A DNA stretch of 8,070 nt, taken from Acidobacteriota bacterium. Its GTDB lineage: Bacteria; Acidobacteriota; Terriglobia; Terriglobales; Acidobacteriaceae. A program made the translations under genes and the position numbers. Positions 1 through 6,338 of this stretch are shown in pieces. Within the stretch, counting starts at the first letter, position 1, and each line of letters begins with the position of its first letter. The stretch lies in NCBI GenBank assembly GCA_021779695.1, contig JAJYAE010000205.1, positions 1 through 8,070 of the forward strand, in the 5' to 3' direction. The notes under the pieces are model-generated. The model did no database searches. It saw only the letters and a list, made by a program, of their open reading frames with translations, and was not told the DNA's origin.

Positions 1-84
1 CTGGCTTCCTTCTCGGCGAAGCAGTGTGTTCCCAACCATGGGTTGGTACGCGTGCTGAGCAAATACATGGTCAATCCGGCTTAG
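1..84 (+). CDS. possible 3' end of an unknown gene (partial)
   Basis: Frame 1 is open from the window edge to a TAG at 82-84 and gives 27 residues ending in LVRVLSKYMVNPA. Third codon positions are mostly G or C (about 19 of 27), which fits coding use better than the other open frame here (3-168). I do not recognise the family. A transposase tail would suit the repeat that follows at 157, but the sequence does not prove it. The stretch is short enough to be open by chance. Confidence 0.3.
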   Translation: MASFSAKQCVPNHGLVRVLSKYMVNPA

Positions 85-156
85 GCGTGTGGTTTCGCCA
101 AATAGACGGCGCAGCAGGCAGACCCGATCTTCTAAAGTGGGGCAAGATCCTGGTTG

Positions 157-187
157 ACCGGCGATGATTACCCTTGCCGATGTTGAC
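157..187 (+). repeat. 31-bp direct repeat, copy A
   Basis: This block, with core CCGGCGATGATTACCC, matches 3097-3127 at 28 of 31 positions in the same orientation, exactly 2,940 nt apart. A second shared block, GGAGGTCCGG, follows each copy in the same order (208-217 here, 3211-3220 there), though spaced about 63 nt differently. Matches in order but with different spacing suggest the ends of two related mobile elements that have diverged, or recombination sites. I found no inverted copy in the window. The IS-end reading is an inference. Confidence 0.6.
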
Positions 188-335
188 TACGTGGATAACA
201 ATGCCTTGGAGGTCCGGACTTCCGGGGCTTGCCTCTATTGTCGACAGTCCGACCGGAAACCGGCCTTTGGAGTTGCACCACCGTCGGATACGTTTGATCA
301 TTATCCAGCAGCCCGCCTTCAGAAGGACCGTGCAG

Positions 336-548
336 ATGACTCAAACCGAAGCTATCTCGGCTATTGCCCTTGGCACTGGAATGATCGTCGTTTCCTTCTT
401 CATCAAAAGCTTCTATGCAGCACGCAGCACGATCAGCGTTTCGCTTTCCAACCGCAAGATCGCTACGTGGAAAGGCCGTTTGCTTTTCATCAGCATCGGA
501 ACCGTCATGATAATCGTCGGGGCCAGCTACTTCGTCGTTCAACATTGA
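336..548 (+). CDS. small two-helix membrane protein, function unknown
   Basis: A 70-residue protein starting at ATG 336 behind AGAAGGA (321-327), about 8 nt upstream. Longer in-frame starts back to 174 would add a basic, low-quality N-terminus with no ribosome site, so I prefer this one. It has two hydrophobic stretches, residues about 8-25 (AISAIALGTGMIVVSFF) and about 48-66 (GRLLFISIGTVMIIVGASY), joined by a polar, mildly basic loop (SNRKIATWKGR). It is therefore probably an inner-membrane hairpin protein. I recognise no family. It sits inside the repeat-bracketed interval upstream of the TA operon, with its own ribosome site and nearly 190 nt to the toxin gene, so it is likely a separate transcript. 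Its size recalls hydrophobic type I toxins or small phage membrane proteins, but nothing specific supports that. Confidence 0.55.
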   Translation: MTQTEAISAIALGTGMIVVSFFIKSFYAARSTISVSLSNRKIATWKGRLLFISIGTVMIIVGASYFVVQH

Positions 549-622
549 GATCATCTCCCCCTCCAATCCGCTCTCAGGCCGATTGTTCCCATATCACCGC
601 CGACTCTTCCTTGTCATAGTAG

Positions 623-651
623 TTAACAACCTCCTTGCTGCTGGTTATACA
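623..651 (+). promoter_or_regulatory. predicted sigma70-type promoter of the TA operon
   Basis: TTAACA at 623-628 and TATACA at 646-651 are separated by exactly 17 nt. These match 4 of 6 (-35) and 5 of 6 (-10) consensus positions. The expected transcription start is around 656-659, on or next to the ATG of the mini-ORF at 656 and about 80 nt before the toxin gene. A second, weaker pair, TTGACG 708-713 and GATAAA 731-736 (also 17 nt apart), lies further down. Confidence 0.45.
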
Positions 652-655
652 CGAT

Positions 656-739
656 ATGCTCAAATGGCAGATGACCGATGAGTTCTTTCGAGAAAATGCG
701 ATTGGACTTGACGGAGCATCCCAGAAGTGGGATAAATAA
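656..739 (+). CDS. 27-codon mini-ORF coupled to the toxin gene
   Basis: ATG 656 opens a 27-residue frame rich in charged and aromatic residues (MLKWQMTDEFFREN at the start, SQKWDK at the end). Its TAA (737-739) shares its last A with the toxin ATG, giving TAATG. No Shine-Dalgarno precedes 656, and the predicted transcription start falls at nearly the same base, so translation would have to be leaderless; an internal ATG at 671 is also in frame. The toxin gene has only a weak ribosome site (AGAAGTGGG), so terminating ribosomes could re-initiate on it. This could be a leader peptide setting toxin dose, the remnant of a longer gene, or chance. The family is unknown. Confidence 0.35.
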   Translation: MLKWQMTDEFFRENAIGLDGASQKWDK

Positions 740-1110
740 TGACACGAAAGTTTGTGACAGGTGAGAAGGCTCTCTTCTGGATTGGATCGTCGCTCAAGGA
801 CATCGCTCGATTTCCATCGGAGGTTCAGCGCTCTGTCGGCTTCGCTCTCAGCGCGGCTCAATACGGCGGGAAGCATCCGTCGGCAAAACCGTGGAAGGGC
901 GAAGGACCAGGAATTCTTGAGGTTGTCAAAGACTATGACGGAGACACGTACAGGGCACTCTACACCGTGCGCTTTGCAAATGCCGTCTATGTTCTGCACG
1001 CGTTTCAGAAGAAGTCACCGCATGGCATTGCAACCCGGCAATCCGACATTGCTTTGGTCAAAGAACGTTTGAAGTTGGCGAAGAGGGACTACGAGGAGAG
1101 ATATGGCTAA
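739..1110 (+). CDS. HigB/RelE-superfamily toxin (phage Gp49-like, DUF891 type)
   Basis: A 123-residue protein with the architecture of the Gp49/HigB-type toxins: an N-terminal WIGSSLKDIARFPSEVQ helix (residues 14-30), a KPWKGEG segment (50-56), the core strands ILEVVKDYDGDTYRALYTVRF (59-79) and the hallmark YVLHAFQKKS (84-93), then a basic C-terminal helix. Members of this superfamily are mRNA interferases, many of which cleave on the ribosome; that activity is inferred from the family. Basic residues in RALYTVRF and FQKKS are in the places where such enzymes carry functional residues. The gene precedes its antitoxin, the order typical of HigBA and the reverse of RelBE, and overlaps it by 8 nt, so the two are one operon. 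Full family length, no damage visible. Start: ATG 739, the first base of which is the last base of the mini-ORF stop. Confidence 0.93.
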   Translation: MTRKFVTGEKALFWIGSSLKDIARFPSEVQRSVGFALSAAQYGGKHPSAKPWKGEGPGILEVVKDYDGDTYRALYTVRFANAVYVLHAFQKKSPHGIATRQSDIALVKERLKLAKRDYEERYG

Positions 1111-1435
1111 AAGGAGTCAAGAACAGATCGTTCGCAGTAGCGGCAACGTCTTTGCTGACATGGGGCTGCCGGATGCGGCTGAACTCGATACCAAGGCCCG
1201 GTTGGGCGCCACACTCAACCTGATAGTCAAACGGAAGGGGCTCACTCAGGCTGATGTCGCGACTGCGCTTAGCATCAACCAGCCGAAGGTCTCCGCACTC
1301 CTGAATTACAAACTGGAAGGTTTTTCCGTCGAGCGCTTGATGCATTTTCTCGTGGCTCTCGGACAAGACGTAGAGATCGTCGTTAAGTCCAAGCCAACCT
1401 CACGATCTGCCCGCATTGCCGTCAAAGCCGCCTGA
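1103..1435 (+). CDS. HigA-like XRE-family antitoxin
   Basis: A 110-residue helix-turn-helix protein. Residues about 33-50 (LGATLNLIVKRKGLTQAD) lead into the DNA-binding unit at 47-68, LTQADVATALSINQPKVSAL, followed by LEGFSVERLMHFLVALGQDVEI (71-92), the layout of the short HigA2/HTH_37-type antitoxins. The tail (93-110) is basic. It should bind and neutralise the toxin encoded just upstream and repress the operon promoter at 623-651. ATG 1103 lies inside the toxin gene, 8 nt overlap, with GAGGAGAG at 1093-1100 as ribosome site; this strong site contrasts with the toxin's weak one and favours antitoxin excess. Length and motif are complete. No toxin-independent promoter is evident, except possibly the weak pair at 708-736. 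Confidence 0.93.
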   Translation: MAKRSQEQIVRSSGNVFADMGLPDAAELDTKARLGATLNLIVKRKGLTQADVATALSINQPKVSALLNYKLEGFSVERLMHFLVALGQDVEIVVKSKPTSRSARIAVKAA

Positions 1436-1453
1436 TTCCGCCAGCTTCACAGT

Positions 1454-1473
1454 CTGTGGACACGTGTGAACAG
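1454..1473. promoter_or_regulatory. 20-bp near-palindrome after the TA operon
   Basis: Sixteen of 20 positions are symmetric: outer arms CTGT and ACAG, inner perfect 8-bp palindrome ACACGTGT. It starts 18 nt after the antitoxin stop. A protein-binding site is possible, but no adjacent promoter ties it to a gene. Confidence 0.3.
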
Positions 1474-1521
1474 CCCCTGCCCCGACTGTCCCCCGGCCAA
1501 CAAAACGACTCGATAGCCACC

Positions 1522-1538
1522 GCCGCAGCGACTGCGGC
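1522..1538 (+). terminator. GC-rich hairpin, possible TA-operon terminator
   Basis: GCCGCAG and CTGCGGC form a perfect 7-bp stem with a CGA triloop, 86 nt after the antitoxin stop codon. A T-rich but broken tract (TTCGTTCTT) begins about 8 nt further on, so it does not meet the usual intrinsic-terminator pattern of stem plus immediate T run. It may act as an imperfect terminator or 3' stabilising stem. Confidence 0.35.
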
Positions 1539-1620
1539 CTGCGGCTTCGTTCTTACCCCCAGTGTGGAAGTTTGCCAGATTTCGCCAGTGAGGATCTTGG
1601 CAGTTCGATCTGGACGGGCC

Positions 1621-1674
1621 GGCAGCAAGAAGCGGATGGCAGCAAACCACTGTACTCGGTGGCAGCAAACTACT
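1621..1674 (+). repeat. three GGCAGCAA direct repeats upstream of the barstar gene
   Basis: GGCAGCAA occurs at 1621-1628, 1638-1645 and 1661-1668. The last two belong to a longer match, TGGCAGCAAACYACT (1637-1651 and 1660-1674), differing at one base with a 23-nt period. They lie about 140-190 nt before the barstar start. The rest of 1436-1811 has no supportable gene: frames that stay open here lack ribosome sites and protein-like composition. The repeats could be binding sites or a small tandem duplication. Confidence 0.4.
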
Positions 1675-1811
1675 ATATCCAGCATCTTGCTCCATCCGGG
1701 CCAAAGCGACGGGACCGCCGGACCGGGCGGAGGCGGTTTGGTTGCAGGACCATGTCGACAATGCGCTCGGTACTCGCACGAGCAGCGCGAAGCACATTAC
1801 AATCCATCGCT

Positions 1812-2340
1812 ATGACAGCTTTCATCGCAGATGAATGCAAAACGAAGGAACTCGATTGGACTATACTTCGCGACGGTGGAATTTCCCTCTATTGCCGCTC
1901 CGATTTTTTGGCTGAGGACATCGCGTGGTTAGGACAGAAGGGGTACCGAGTCTCGTCTTTCAACACCGCCGAATGGAAAAGTGAAGATCAGATGCATGAC
2001 AGCCTAAAGGACAGCCTCGGTTTCCCCGATTACTATGGGCGCAATCTGGATGCACTGGACGAATGCCTCTGCGAAGACATGGCTGTGCCGGAAACCGGCG
2101 GTCTTGCGCTTGTCTTCCTCAAATATGACCGATTCGCAAAAGTCCTTCGCGCGAGCCATTCATTTGACGCGCAACGAGCGGAAGTCGTGCTCGATGGCGA
2201 TTCGCTATCACCTCCTGTTTGGCCGACGGCTGGTGATTCTTGTCCAATCGGATGACCCAAACACGCATCCTGGGCGGTTGGGTGGATTTGCTCCGGTCTG
2301 GAATCGGAGGGAGTGGCTCAGCAAAGACCATGGTCTCTGA
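1812..2340 (+). pseudogene. barstar-family RNase inhibitor, broken by one extra base
   Basis: Residues 1-128 read in one frame from ATG 1812 and 129-175 in the next. Removing one G at about 2196 (GATGGCG to GATGCG) restores a continuous 175-residue protein across VVLDAIRYHLLFGRRLV. The barstar signature is at 71-86, FPDYYGRNLDALDECL. Aligned by eye to classic barstar (YYGENLDALWDC), the barnase-contacting Asp35 is kept (D80), while Trp38 and Asp39 become Asp and Glu. A roughly 45-residue extension, WTILRDGGISLYCRSDF and on, precedes the barstar core, as in larger family members. The C-terminus LLFGRRLVILVQSDDP...WNRREWLSKDHGL looks well preserved. Barstars block secreted or injected RNases; no partner RNase gene is visible here. 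As written, the product would stop at 2255 with a wrong 20-residue tail. No strong ribosome site precedes 1812; in-frame ATGs at 1752 and 1761 are possible but outside the homologous region. Confidence 0.85.
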
Positions 2341-2523
2341 GCTTGGATAAGCGGGGACCTGAGTGATCACCGCCTGTCGAGAATGCGGCGAGGGCCTGGT
2401 TGACCGCCTAACGTCGAAATGAACCGCTTGGGGTCAGGGTCGGTCATTTGGACCATTGCCGACCATAGTCCCCCGAATCAGGTGGTACACCGTAGAATTT
2501 GTGCAGAACGCGGGGGAACGGCC

Positions 2524-3051
2524 ATGGCGATCTGGCAATTCGGAGTCATTCTCATTCCTGAATCAGCGATCTTGGCCGAATGTGAAGCCTTGCCCGCTTC
2601 GATCCCGATGGAAATGACTGATCACTTGTGGTGGTCCAAGCAGCAGCCACCTCAGGGATTCGAGAAGCAGATTGATCTGATTCTTTCGCAGACCAAATCA
2701 TGGTCGGAAGGTTTGCGAATGTGGGGAAGCGAGTCTGGCAATGATGCTCATGTTTGGTACACGGACGGGGAGAAAAAGGTCGTTGAGGAAATAGCCTTTC
2801 GCCTCGATGCCCGTGACATTCCTTTGGGTTTGATACGAATGATTTGCACGCTTGCCGCGCAGCTCTCGTGCGTCCTGCTGACAGCAGACTCCGAGGTTCT
2901 CCAGCCCATTGAGTCCCAGATACTCGCGGCAATTCGTAATTCAACAGCCACCAAGTTCGTTAACGATCCCGTTGCTGCACTCCAAAGTTTGGGGACAGTT
3001 CGCCTCAAACAACGGTCGCAAGACACTCCTTCAAGCGAAGGGAAATCGTGA
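2524..3051 (+). CDS. conserved-looking soluble protein, family not recognised
   Basis: ATG 2524 is preceded by GGGGGA (2512-2517) at a normal distance; an in-frame ATG at 2419 would add 35 residues without a ribosome site. The 175-residue product is soluble, with no signal peptide or membrane segment. Visible landmarks are MAIWQFGVILIPES (1-14), WWSKQQPP (36-43), SWSEGLRMWGSE (59-70), a predicted alternating strand-helix region DARDIPLGLIRMICTLAAQLSCVLLTADSEVLQP (95-128) and a C-terminal FVNDPVAALQSLG (145-157). The many Trp residues and the WG motif make it look like a true folded family, perhaps a SUKH-like or other small immunity-type fold, but I cannot name one. It lies downstream of the barstar gene in the same orientation with a 183-nt gap, so it is probably transcribed separately. 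The last 18 residues are polar and likely disordered. Confidence 0.75.
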   Translation: MAIWQFGVILIPESAILAECEALPASIPMEMTDHLWWSKQQPPQGFEKQIDLILSQTKSWSEGLRMWGSESGNDAHVWYTDGEKKVVEEIAFRLDARDIPLGLIRMICTLAAQLSCVLLTADSEVLQPIESQILAAIRNSTATKFVNDPVAALQSLGTVRLKQRSQDTPSSEGKS

Positions 3052-3465
3052 CTCCGCTCGCGCTTGAGCTGAGCCGTTTGGCATCTGGGTCGTGTCACCG
3101 GCGATGATTACCCGTGCCAATGTTTACCAGTTGAGCATCTCGGGACCCGGTGCCGTCGATTCGCGGGACATTGGCCGGTTATGGCGATTTGTCGCTCATT
3201 GACGCAGGAAGGAGGTCCGGGGACTGAAGCCCGCTGATGAGGAGTGGTCGCGAGTTCTGTGCATAACGAAGGTTGGTTTATCCGAGCGCCCCAATTCAAT
3301 TGCAGCGCTTAATCAGTCGCTCCATCTAATCGACGCAACTTGATCCGCTGTCATCGTTCCCCATCCCCTTCAGACAGCCCCGCACCGGCAGCAAGCACTC
3401 AAACTGGGAAAAGGAAATCCCAGGAGGCATCTAAATAGACCCAGCGAGGATAATAGAACCAGCTG
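3052..3465. other. 414-nt intergenic region holding repeat copy B
   Basis: No supportable gene. It contains repeat copy B and the shared GGAGGTCCGG block (3211-3220). Near its right end a consensus ribosome site AGGAGG (3422-3427) is followed within 12 nt by an in-frame TAG (3436) and no start codon, so it looks like an orphan left by a deletion or rearrangement in front of the ABC ATPase gene. I see no convincing promoter. Confidence 0.5.
3097..3127 (+). repeat. 31-bp direct repeat, copy B
   Basis: Second copy of the block at 157-187, 28 of 31 identical and in the same orientation. It begins 46 nt after the stop codon of the unknown gene. The bases just before it read TGTC, compatible with the TG end of several IS families, but a single match of this kind is weak evidence. 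Confidence 0.6.
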
Positions 3466-4278
3466 GTGGGCAGGTCTGGAACCTCCAGCAAAGTGTGGCC
3501 GCCTGCGCAAAAGAGCTCAGTACCGTTCCAAGCCAGAAATGTCCGACTCGCAATTCCGGCAGTGGACGATGTCTCGTTCATCGCCCGCGCTGGCGAGGTT
3601 ACCGGCTACCTGGGCCCCAACGGCTCGGGCAAGTCAACCACGATGAAGATGATTACCGGCCTGTTTGAGCCAACGTTTGGCGACATCTGCTTCGATGGCA
3701 CCCCGGTCCTGGCTGATCCGATCGCCTTCAAGCGGCGCATGGGCTACGTGCCCGAGGAACCATATCTCTACAACCATCTTTCGGGAGCCGAATATCTGAC
3801 GATGGTTTCTGAATTACGCGAACTGCCACGGCGACAGAGTCAGAAGCGAATCGATGGGCTTCTGCACCTGTTCTTGCTTCATGGCGACCGGCACGCATCG
3901 ATCATGGGCTACTCCAAGGGGATGCGACAAAAGATCCTCTTGATTGCAGCGCTGTTGCACAATCCCGATCTACTGCTTCTCGATGAGCCCTTCAGTGGTC
4001 TCGATGTCGCCTCGTCTCTGGTGCTGCGGGCACTGATTGAAGATCTCGCAGCGCGAGGAAAAGTCGTGCTATTCAGCTCCCACGAACTCGATACCGTTGA
4101 GCGCATCTGCGCGAGAGTGGTCATTTTGCATAAGGGGCGCATAGTGGCAAACGATGAGATCGAGCGGCTGCGCGGACTGATGGAGTTGCCCACGCTTGAA
4201 GAGATATTTTCCGAGCTTGCTGTCGAACAGGACTCGTGTGCCGTGGCGCGGCAGATGGTGGAGTTGATCGATGGATGA
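3466..4278 (+). CDS. ABC exporter ATP-binding protein
   Basis: A 270-residue nucleotide-binding subunit. Walker A is GPNGSGKST (50-58); the Q-loop region is GYVPEEP (93-99), with Glu in the usual Gln place, as is common in this exporter branch; the signature is YSKGMRQK (149-156); Walker B is LLLLDEP (169-175) with catalytic E174; the D-loop is SGLD (177-180); the H-loop is SSHELD with H206. It should power the permease encoded next, whose start overlaps its stop by 8 nt. The N-terminus is odd: the frame is blocked by stops at 3436, 3451 and 3454, only GTG 3466 (or CTG 3463) is available, no good ribosome site precedes it, and the aromatic A-loop residue normally found before PAVDDVSF is missing (the sequence reads NVRLAIPAVDDV). 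A small deletion or frameshift in the first 30 codons is likely. The substrate is unknown. Confidence 0.92.
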   Translation: MGRSGTSSKVWPPAQKSSVPFQARNVRLAIPAVDDVSFIARAGEVTGYLGPNGSGKSTTMKMITGLFEPTFGDICFDGTPVLADPIAFKRRMGYVPEEPYLYNHLSGAEYLTMVSELRELPRRQSQKRIDGLLHLFLLHGDRHASIMGYSKGMRQKILLIAALLHNPDLLLLDEPFSGLDVASSLVLRALIEDLAARGKVVLFSSHELDTVERICARVVILHKGRIVANDEIERLRGLMELPTLEEIFSELAVEQDSCAVARQMVELIDG

Positions 4279-6049
4279 ACGGACAGGAAATGCGATCGCC
4301 GATCTGATGAGCTGGGCACTGCGACAACTGCGCGCGGCACCGAGACGGCTCTTCGGACGCTGGGTGGCGCAGTTGCCGTTGGACTTTCGTGTTCTCTACA
4401 AACAGTTTTTGCTGCGCATTCTCGATCTGGAGGCCCTGTCAATCGAGGCCGACATGGTCGAGTACCTGGCCCAGTTCGCCGGGATCCTGATTTTCATTAG
4501 CTGGATTCAGAGCGTTGGCGTACTCTTCATCATCCAAATACGTCCCACGCCTCCCACTCCGGTCGAACTCTATTGGCTGGGCTGGAGGGTAGAACACGGA
4601 GTCATTGAGAAGATGTTGCTGGTCGCAGGCCTGGTCGTGGTCTTTCTGTGGGAGGCACCATTTCCGGACCAGCGCGATGTGATGGTCCTCGGCTCATTGC
4701 CAGTGCGGACGGGTACGATTCTGGCGGCGAAAATGGCGTCGGCCTCGGCGGTACTTGGACTAGCGGTGGTCTGTCTGAACTGGGCTACAAACTTCACCTG
4801 GTCGGCTCTGTTCGGAGGGCCGCACAGTATGCGCCTATGCTTTGCTTGCTGGCTGGCCGTAGTTGCCGTTACAGTCTTCTTGTTTGCCACACTACTTGCT
4901 GTCGAAGGACTAGGCTCGCTGCTTTTGCCGCGGAGGATCTTTTTGCGCTTGAGCGCACTCGGGCAACTCATGGCGTTTGTTGTGTTTCCCTGTGCGTATT
5001 TTCTGTTAGGAAACATCGAATCACCAGTGACGATGATGGCTGCCGGAAACCGTGCGACGATCGCCTACTGGCCGGGATACTGGTTCCTGGCGTTGCTCAA
5101 GCAGGTGGCGGGAGAGCTACCGCCGGAGATGAACTGGCTCGCTTGGCGGGCCTGGGGCGCGTTGGCGCTTACCGTGTCATCTGCAGCGGTCGCCCTTCTC
5201 GCTTGTTATCACCGTGTAATGCCGCGCATTGCCGAACAACCGGATCTGGAGCCAAGACGAAACAAACACGCGTGGCGGATGCCTCTCGGCGGACGGCTCA
5301 AAACAGAACTGATGTATTTCAGTTTGCGCACTCTCGTCCGCAGCCGGCAGCACCGCATCGTGCTTGCATTCGTCTGGGCGCTGGTGCTCGGAATGGCGCT
5401 GAACATGGTGGCCAGTTGGTTGGAGGCAGATGGCCCGCGAACAGTAGACGCGAGTTTTCTCATCCCCACGTTTCTGATGATGGCGCTCGCAGTTGGCGGG
5501 ATGCGCGGCGTGTTTGCGCTGCCGATTTCGCTTAAGGCCAACTGGATGCTGCGCCTGACGCAATTGCAGCCAACACTCGATTATCTGGCTGCAACGCGCC
5601 GCGTCCTATTGCTGCTTGCGGTGGTCCCGGTCTGGCTTTGCTCCGCGGCCCTTTCGTTAGAATATCGTCCTTGGATCGTCGTGGCCGGCCATCTGCTGCT
5701 GTTGGCACTCTTCGGTCTCTTGGCAATCGAAGTGAGCATGATCGGCTTCGCGAAGCTTCCTTTCACCTGTTCCTTTCTGCCGGGCAAGGCGAACATGCAA
5801 TACGTAGTCTGGGGATGCGTTCTTGGTGCAATGCTGATTGCGCTCTTCGTCATGAGCTGTGAGCAGCAGGCACTTACCAGCTGGGCAAGCTTCGCTGCAA
5901 TTGCAGCGATGGAAGTTGCGGCACTCCTTGTCCTTCGCTTTTGGAATCGTGCGCGGGAACGTGATGTGCAGCTCTATTTTGAAGAGAAATCGGAGCCACC
6001 GCTGATCACACTTGGGCTCCTCTTGAACCCAAAGTCGAAGCTGCAATAG
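4271..6049 (+). CDS. ABC exporter membrane subunit (12-helix permease)
   Basis: A 592-residue integral membrane protein starting at ATG 4271 inside the ATPase gene. By eye it has about twelve hydrophobic segments, near residues 66-90, 113-130, 149-170, 188-214, 227-247, 294-313, 362-383, 396-419, 443-463, 467-492, 509-529 and 535-557. Two halves of six are separated by a charged cytoplasmic region (314-361), so it could supply the whole membrane pore alone. The cytosolic loop FPDQRDVMVLGSLPVRTGTILAAK (131-154) resembles the helix-coupling region of ABC-2-type exporters in which an RD/LP-containing loop follows the second helix. No periplasmic adaptor or outer-membrane partner is encoded nearby. 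The frame is intact and uses high GC at third positions. The transported substrate cannot be told from sequence; export of a lipid, peptide or drug is the usual role. A GGATC/GATCC stem at 6073-6089 after the stop lacks a T run. Confidence 0.9.
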   Translation: MDERTGNAIADLMSWALRQLRAAPRRLFGRWVAQLPLDFRVLYKQFLLRILDLEALSIEADMVEYLAQFAGILIFISWIQSVGVLFIIQIRPTPPTPVELYWLGWRVEHGVIEKMLLVAGLVVVFLWEAPFPDQRDVMVLGSLPVRTGTILAAKMASASAVLGLAVVCLNWATNFTWSALFGGPHSMRLCFACWLAVVAVTVFLFATLLAVEGLGSLLLPRRIFLRLSALGQLMAFVVFPCAYFLLGNIESPVTMMAAGNRATIAYWPGYWFLALLKQVAGELPPEMNWLAWRAWGALALTVSSAAVALLACYHRVMPRIAEQPDLEPRRNKHAWRMPLGGRLKTELMYFSLRTLVRSRQHRIVLAFVWALVLGMALNMVASWLEADGPRTVDASFLIPTFLMMALAVGGMRGVFALPISLKANWMLRLTQLQPTLDYLAATRRVLLLLAVVPVWLCSAALSLEYRPWIVVAGHLLLLALFGLLAIEVSMIGFAKLPFTCSFLPGKANMQYVVWGCVLGAMLIALFVMSCEQQALTSWASFAAIAAMEVAALLVLRFWNRARERDVQLYFEEKSEPPLITLGLLLNPKSKLQ

Positions 6050-6338
6050 GAAAATGCTTCCCTATCAATTCATGGATCGGTCGGTGATCCTGCAAGTGGG
6101 GGCAGCGCTCAACTTCGATATGCAGTACCGCGCCGACGCTCACATAACCTTCCCCATCGTCTACTACGAAGTCAGCTTCCGTTTACCAATGCTTGCCTCA
6201 ACAAACGACAGAGCGAGTCACTCATTAAGACCTGTTGCCTCTCCGGGAAGAGTGGATGGGTAGTGAGCCTCGGACATGGTGCGGCCATTCACCTGAACGT
6301 AAAGTCGCCTACGCACTTCGATGCAAGACACGACGAGG
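6050..6338. other. 289-nt gap between convergent permease and recombinase genes
   Basis: The permease (plus) and recombinase (minus) genes converge on this gap. A 69-codon frame at 6054-6263 has no ribosome site and no recognisable protein character, and another open frame overlaps it. I see no intrinsic terminator with a T tract and no tRNA-like attachment target. Confidence 0.4.

Noticed and set aside
1447..1815. Open frames on both strands between antitoxin and barstar
   Set aside because: Composition and lack of starts or motifs suggest chance frames in GC-rich spacer DNA.
2395..2406. CCTGGTTGACCG shared with 149-160
   Set aside because: A single 12-bp match is expected by chance in a window of this size, and the 31-bp core does not follow it.
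157..3127. Chromosomal integron with cassette genes and attC sites
   Set aside because: The repeats are direct 31-mers without the imperfect-palindrome fold and conserved end boxes of attC, and the recombinase lacks the IntI-specific insert and lies 3 kb away in the opposite orientation.
3226..3260. CTGATGAG motif at 3234, like a hammerhead ribozyme core
   Set aside because: No GAAA element after a stem II and no flanking stems I and III; a chance match.
6054..6263. 69-codon open frame after the permease
   Set aside because: No ribosome site, no recognisable motif, and another overlapping frame is equally open.
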